A stretch of 64,000 bases of DNA from Sphagnum compactum (taxonomy: Eukaryota > Bryophyta > Sphagnopsida > Sphagnales). Positions 59,301 through 64,000 of the stretch are shown here, one piece after another. The notes beneath the pieces were generated by a model. It was given only the letters and a program-made list of their open reading frames with translations. It made no database searches and was not told the origin of the DNA. Position 1 is the first letter of the stretch. Every line of letters starts with the position of its first letter. Location: assembly GCA_965153455.1 (NCBI GenBank), contig OZ234494.1, positions 16,244,001 to 16,308,000 of the forward strand, read 5' to 3'. The translations under genes were made by a program, and so were the position numbers.

Positions 59301-61443
59301 CTTCCATTTACGCCCCTTGCTGCCAGCTCTTTCTTCACGCTGCAAACCCAAGAGGACCTCCTTTATATCCTTTCCACGCTTCAATATATATGTTGCCTCC
59401 TGCAAAGAAGTCTAGCAACCATTATGTGATTTATCGTTCACACCCATGCCAAATGACAACTACAACCGTACAGAAAGGGGCAAAGTAGAACCAATCAACC
59501 AAAAACAATCAAGAAAGAAACAGAGAAAGATAGATCCAGCAAGGAACTTCTATAGCCACCTTGATATATTGGGCACGTGAAATGGTAGTTTTAGGTCGAC
59601 GAAGGAATGTGGCTATGAGACTCATTGGTAAGCAAGCCATACCCACTCCACCAAATATCTGCATTAATAAGTCGAGAAATTTTGCTGAAAGTAAGTGCAC
59701 TCGGGGGACAAAAAAAACCCAAGAGTTCAAGGCAATCAATAAGCCACATTCACCTTTGTAGAGGATGTCATACAAAGAGAAGCATAAGAGTAGACCTACC
59801 ACAAAGAGGATTGAGCCAAAAATAGTGGTGAGGGCAATAATATACTCCGGAAATGAGACTCGCATGCTCCATGTTGTTGATGTGCCAGACCCTGACAAAT
59901 ATGCTGCACACTGCTTCAAAATCCCATCATTGAGCCTGCCTTTCATGTGTTGCTGCAATGTGTGAAGTTCTCAACTAGGGATCCTGAAAACACTAATTTT
60001 TTTTGCTTTTCTACCATATGGTTGATAAGAAAAGCAACCCAAAAGTCTGCACTACATCCCTTGAAAATCTTTTCTTTCCAAACTATTGCTAAAGTATCCA
60101 TCCACCAGGAAAGGACTGCAATTGTGATCCTCAACTTTCCAAGAACATCAAAAGAGCAAGTGACCTACCAATTCTTGGCTGGTTGAAGAGACAAGAACAG
60201 TGGTGTTAAGACAAGGTTTTGCAAGAGTTAGGCTGCTGAAGTCGTTTGTGAAGGGAACTGTTGTTGATTCAAGTCTTCGAACTGAGAAGTCTGCATACCC
60301 TACCAGAGCTGCAGAGACAAGCAAGTTGAAATAAATCACAAAACAATGTGACCACGTGGTAAGCTAAGCCAAACAGAAGGAGGCTCTCCAAGAGATATTC
60401 ATGGTCTGGAAGGTGACAGTGATCCTGTTCTCTAAGGCATTACTCAAGCTTTAGAAAGATGAACAGTATGGACCTTATTTGTTTTGACCTTAGAATCCAG
60501 CAAATAGATCATTATAGGTGTGGAGCTCCTTAATGGGAATCACAAACTGCTACAAAGGATATAAAGCTAATTTATGAGTCCTGGATGAGGACAGCATTCA
60601 AACATACAGAAAACGTACAGTAGCAGATGCCAAGTAATAAACTAAAGACAAACACCGCCACAAGTACCCAAACAAAGGCACCCAACATCCTTTGTCGCGA
60701 ACTCCTGCTCATAATAGAAAACATAGACATGCATTATTGCTCAAGGTTACCATGTCTGCAAATCACAAGGAACCAAATATATCTGTACTTTTGTACATCA
60801 TGGACAAACAACCCTGTTATTCCCTTCGCCAGACAGAAAACTTGGACATCAAGGCTCAATGGAAAAACATACAGGAGGCAATAAACAAAGAAACACCTTG
60901 AGGAATAGACTCTGAATTTCACTGACTCCAACTAGACTCTTCAACAATGTTCCCTGTTTTGTTTCTATGTTTCTTGATTAAGTAGAAGCTTTCAATCTAG
61001 GAGCAGTTCAGATGTGCAAGAACAAATGAGAAATCCTAATTAGGACTCTATAGCCATGCTTGGAGCTAAGGCAAGGGAGCTTACTTGTCACTGTCAGCCT
61101 CGTAGTAGAAGAAGGCAAAGGGGCAGATGACAAAAACAAATATGGTGATGATAATGTATACTGCATACCAGAGCTGCTTCATTGGCAATGTGTAATTACA
61201 AGCCATCAAATACACAGAATTTTGGCAGGCTTTTGTGTTCGCTACATCTGCTGGTAACATAAGGATGGAAATTTGTGCCACTGATAATCCAAATATGACA
61301 ATAATCTTTGGAAGATATGCTTGATTGTAGTCATCAGGATGCTGATAGTTTATCAACAAGTATATGTTGAATAAAACTACAGTAATGCAGACAATGATCA
61401 CCACAACTAAGAGAACAACACTGTAATCTGTCAATTTTGTCAT
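56309..61443 (-). CDS. LMBR1-like / LIMR family multi-pass membrane protein (13 exons, 542 aa)
   Basis: Orthologue of the plant LIMR family (such as At5g01460), related to lipocalin-receptor and LMBD membrane proteins; its molecular role in plants is not established. Exons on the minus strand: 61443-61085, 60704-60619, 60308-60169, 59952-59800, 59658-59560, 59399-59277, 59053-58902, 58556-58447, 58192-58078, 57709-57644, 57464-57354, 56828-56762, 56356-56309. All junctions are GT-AG and in phase. The protein opens with a membrane segment and [13 protein letters not shown], then LMLPADVAN and [12 protein letters not shown]. Later come [86 protein letters not shown] and YNVFQI. It ends with [15 protein letters not shown]. 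About nine hydrophobic segments are visible. The start of exon 4 could instead be 59916, giving 530 residues. No stops or shifts: the gene looks functional. Confidence 0.92.
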
Positions 61444-61450
61444 GAGGTGG

Positions 61451-61508
61451 TCACTGGGTCATGATGTTTGCTGATGAAGAAGTAATTTCAGATTTTCATG
61501 GCAGTCAT
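61451..61508 (-). promoter_or_regulatory. Two short upstream ORFs before the LIMR start codon
   Basis: On the minus strand, a six-codon ATG frame (61508-61488) and a three-codon ATG frame (61462-61451) precede the LIMR ATG at 61443. A possible leader-intron acceptor (TTTGTGCAG) ends at about 61569, so both would be in the leader exon. Confidence 0.4.
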
Positions 61509-62280
61509 TTTGCCCTGTAGTCTTCAACTTGGTCACTGTCCAGTTAGTGGCAAGCCAAGAAGCTTTCTGCACAAACATCACACATGAATGTCAAACAGAC
61601 AAACAAGACTTCTTGTTAGAAGAACATCAAAATACTGGCATAATAGCTGCAGCTGCAATTCAATGTAAATGTAATTGAGCTTTTCAAGCAATGCAACATA
61701 GGTACTTTCCAAATTAGGCAGCGGTGGAATTGCTTGCTGCTTGTGGCATCTACATTGGAATTTGGTTTGTCAAAGTTATTTACTCCATAGGCTCTTCATG
61801 ACATTACATATCTATCAATCCATCATCCCGTAGTGCAAAGTCATAAGTGTTATTGCAAAGATAATGTTGCTCTACATCTATGGATGAGACGAACTCACCA
61901 TTCAATCACGAAAACCCCATACATGTGTTGCAAGATGATGATTGAAGAAACTGGAAACAGGTTCATGCAAAATCCTTTCAAGAAATACTGAAGGGGAGAC
62001 AAATTGGTACATAGGCAATCCTTCTCATGTCATGTGAGCAAGAGCAGGGGGAGAGAGACCATACATGGAAAATGCCAGAGCTTGGGTGATGGGTGTGGGC
62101 TGCCCCTTTGAGCCACTGCCATTCTGCTCTGCACACATTCTGCTCCCTCCCACTGCACCCTTTGGGCCCCCCACTTTGCATTACAACCGCCTCTCTTCCA
62201 ACATGTACCCTCTTCTACCTTCACATGCACCCACAACAGAAAATTACCCAGGAAACACTTATTTGTTGTATGCCTGTACC

Positions 62281-62321
62281 ATAACCATGGTGGTTAGCTA
62301 TGCGCTAACCACCATGGTTAT
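62281..62321. repeat. Perfect 18-bp inverted repeat (hairpin)
   Basis: ATAACCATGGTGGTTAGC (62281-62298), a 5-base TATGC loop, then GCTAACCACCATGGTTAT (62304-62321): all 18 pairs match. A shorter version sits at 6199-6219 at the same place in the other family B copy. Confidence 0.95.
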
Positions 62322-62519
62322 GTATACCATCCATATGTATCTACTCACCTAGTAGTCACCAAAGTCTTACTTAATTAACTACATACATAGTATACCAACC
62401 ACTTCCCTACATACCAATGATAGGTGCACACTTGCATAGGTAGTAGTTGCCTAGGTAGTCTGAGGTGGAAATAGGAGGGATTTACATGATAGGTAACCAA
62501 GGTGGAAACTGGAAACTTA

Positions 62520-62898
62520 GGCCCACTTTGCACTCGGAGTTATGGCTGAAAAAACTTGGGGCCAACTTTGAGCATTTTTGGCTTGTTGTTTGGCCCCAAG
62601 TTACTAATTAAATGCTAAAACATTGACGTTCGGATATTAATAAATGCTGGAACATTGGCCCCAAGGGTCTCACATTGGCTTCCCAAATTTGATGGTATCC
62701 TTTTTTCAGCCTTTGGGCCAATACAAGGCCATAAAGTTCAGCAGTTATTAGTAACTTGGGGCAGATTGAAAAGAGTTTTTCTATTTCAGCCTTGACTCCT
62801 AGTGTAAAGCCCTTGGGGCTGATTTGAACTTTTTGCACCAATAAGGAATGCTTGATTTGAGTTGAACATTGGCCTTGACTCCTAGTGTAAAGTGGGCC
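62520..62898. mobile_element. MITE family E (379 bp), PIF/Harbinger-like
   Basis: The inverted ends are GGCCCACTTTGCACTCGGAG and, read from the right, GGCCCACTTTACACTAGGAG. The flanks are TTA at 62517-62519 and 62899-62901. GGCC-type ends with a TTA duplication fit PIF/Harbinger. Inside, CCTTGACTCCTAGTGTAAAG occurs twice (about 62790 and 62873), so the right end carries a duplicated subterminal block. No coding frame. Confidence 0.85.
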
Positions 62899-63061
62899 TT
62901 AGTAACTCAGTTGTGTGGTTCATCTACAACAGAGTCATAAGGGGGTTTCAATGGATGGTGCATGGATTGAGTGCTAGGTCACATTTTCTGTTCAAAGTGC
63001 TCATGGGACTGACCACAATATTAATGCAGCCAAAACTTGTGTATCAAATGCCAGGATGATA

Positions 63062-63317
63062 CCTTACCCTAAGGTCAATTCCGTCATTAAATAATCCCCC
63101 AAATAGTGAAATGAAATTTTGTGAAAATATGAAATTGAAGTGTTGAAAATGATCATAATTATCAGAGGTTACCCCCTGAATAATTTCACCACTCATATTA
63201 CGATACCATAGTAGATGATGGAAAAATATATAATTTCAAAATTTTTAAAAAATCATTTTTTGGAAAAAAAAAAAAATTATTCATTTTGTCAATGTGGAAA
63301 CTGGCCCTAGGCTAAGG
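63062..63317 (+). mobile_element. MITE family D, copy 1 (256 bp)
   Basis: Flanked by TA at 63060-63061 and 63318-63319. The ends are CCTTACCCTAAGG and, inverted on the right, CCTTAGCCTAGGG. It aligns along its whole length with the reverse complement of 37719-37969. It contains a run of 12-13 A near 63265. Confidence 0.8.
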
Positions 63318-63591
63318 TATATCAAACGGGTGGGGAATTAGCATCCATTTTTGTGTGTGGAATGCTTGGATTCATATTTCTTAGAATTCAACATGCAGGA
63401 CTCCAAGCCACACCTGAGTTGTTATGGTTGTAAGTTAGCACGTTAGCTCTTAGCACCCAAAATCCAGAGGGCATTTAAGTGCTTAGAAATTTGTGATTCT
63501 TGTTGGGTGGGAAATTTTTGGATTCATATTTTTTCTGATTCAACAAGACACCAAGGTTCAAAGGCTGCACCTCAGTTTATTGGCCTTGCCT

Positions 63592-63636
63592 ACCAAGGCA
63601 AGGATATTGTGCTTAGATTCATTACAGAGCCCCGAT
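63592..63636 (+). repeat. Repeat family C, terminal fragment
   Basis: GGCCTTGCCTACCAAGGCAA and GGATATTGTGCTTAGATTCATT match the first 45 bases of the family C copy at 15255, then similarity stops. The break falls at the same kind of position in the other copies, where the start block is followed by variable sequence. Confidence 0.7.
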
Positions 63637-64000
63637 GTTACTTGAGCAACATATCATAAGTGCCACGTGGGTTTCGAGGCAGCCCGACGTGGGTTTTCAT
63701 GCGCAAGCAGGCAATGCTCGAAACATGCCTGCTCCAAAACATGTCAGGTTTTGGCTACCATTGGGGGGGGGGGAGACACCCATGTGTGAAATGTTTTAGT
63801 GAATGGGCACCTCGTTCCATGTTTCGATGAGGGTCTAGTTTTGAGCTTTAGAAGGGAGCTTGAAGCACTCTTACATCTTTTCTTGCAAAGTGCGCAACAA
63901 GGTTGATTCTTTGAAGCACTCTGGCGTCTTTTCTTGCAAAGTGCACTTGAGTTTGTAATCAACATCGTTGCAACAAATTGGAGCTTGTTTTAGGGTTTAA
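63637..64000. other. Window end, no recognisable gene
   Basis: Contains a run of nine or ten G near 63763 and a tandem pair: CTTTTCTTGCAAAGTGCGCA/CTTTTCTTGCAAAGTGCACT near 63878 and 63929. It ends with a telomere-like TTTTAGGGTTTAA. The 73-codon minus frame reflects the tandem pair. Confidence 0.45.

Larger units (their letters stand above)
62262..62990 (+). repeat. Repeat family B copy, interrupted by a MITE
   Basis: Shows the family order: AACCATGGTGGTTAGC palindrome, ACTCACCTAGTAGTCACC, GGTAACCAAGGTGGAAAC, then after a 379-bp insertion (62520-62898) AACTCAGTTGTGTGGTTCAT, CAACAGAGTCATAAG and TTTCAATGGATGGTGCATGG. The insertion splits the conserved GGTGAAACC...AACTCAGTT block seen intact at 6400-6430. 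Confidence 0.65.

Noticed and set aside
1-64000. CRISPR arrays, bacterial operons, and plastid or mitochondrial insertions
   Set aside because: No regularly spaced repeats with unique spacers, no ribosome-binding-site-led gene strings, and no organelle gene sequence recognised anywhere in the window.

Overview
This is nuclear DNA from a land plant. The evidence is two intron-rich genes with clear plant orthologues (a type I inositol polyphosphate 5-phosphatase and an LMBR1/LIMR-type membrane protein), a prefoldin subunit 2 gene, plant telomere-type CCCTAAA sequence used as a promoter-like box, and many hAT, LINE, SINE and MITE remnants in AT-rich DNA. The introns of the two genes are mostly about 90-550 bases, and the LINE is of a short-tailed RTE-like type. 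A fern, lycophyte or other non-flowering plant seems plausible to me, but I cannot fix the lineage from sequence alone.

Layout. 0-1.7 kb: a hAT fragment, a 213-bp MITE and simple repeats. 1.7-2.5 kb: prefoldin subunit 2 (+) behind a telo-box. 2.5-11 kb: non-coding DNA with microsatellites, dispersed repeat family B and a second copy of the 213-bp MITE. 11.1-14.3 kb: a truncated, decayed hAT element. 14.3-18.5 kb: a 30-C run, a tRNA-derived SINE, a telomere-like tract between 19-bp direct repeats, family B and C repeats, a GGGCA minisatellite and the third 213-bp MITE. 18.5-27 kb: AT-rich DNA in which I recognise almost nothing. 27.07-35.46 kb: two hAT elements lying head to tail and separated and flanked by the same 8-bp target duplication. 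The larger one contains a nested, broken RTE-like LINE and a purine-rich minisatellite. 35.5-38 kb: A-rich duplications, a family C copy and a TA-flanked MITE. 38.1-39.8 kb: the GC-richer leader of the phosphatase gene. 39.85-43.83 kb: the 10-exon phosphatase gene (+). 43.8-49 kb: unassigned. 49-50.3 kb: a decayed AAA-ATPase gene (-). 52.3-54.2 kb: AT-rich tandem arrays. 56.3-61.44 kb: the 13-exon LIMR gene (-). 62.2-64 kb: nested repeats, including a 379-bp MITE inserted inside a family B copy.

The three intact genes are housekeeping or signalling genes of unrelated function: cytosolic chaperone assembly, phosphoinositide signalling and membrane trafficking or receptor-like function. They are separated by transposon-rich intergenic DNA and show no sign of working as a unit. 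I reconstructed exon boundaries by hand from splice signals, reading phase and family conservation. For both multi-exon genes every phase closes, giving 607 and 542 codons.
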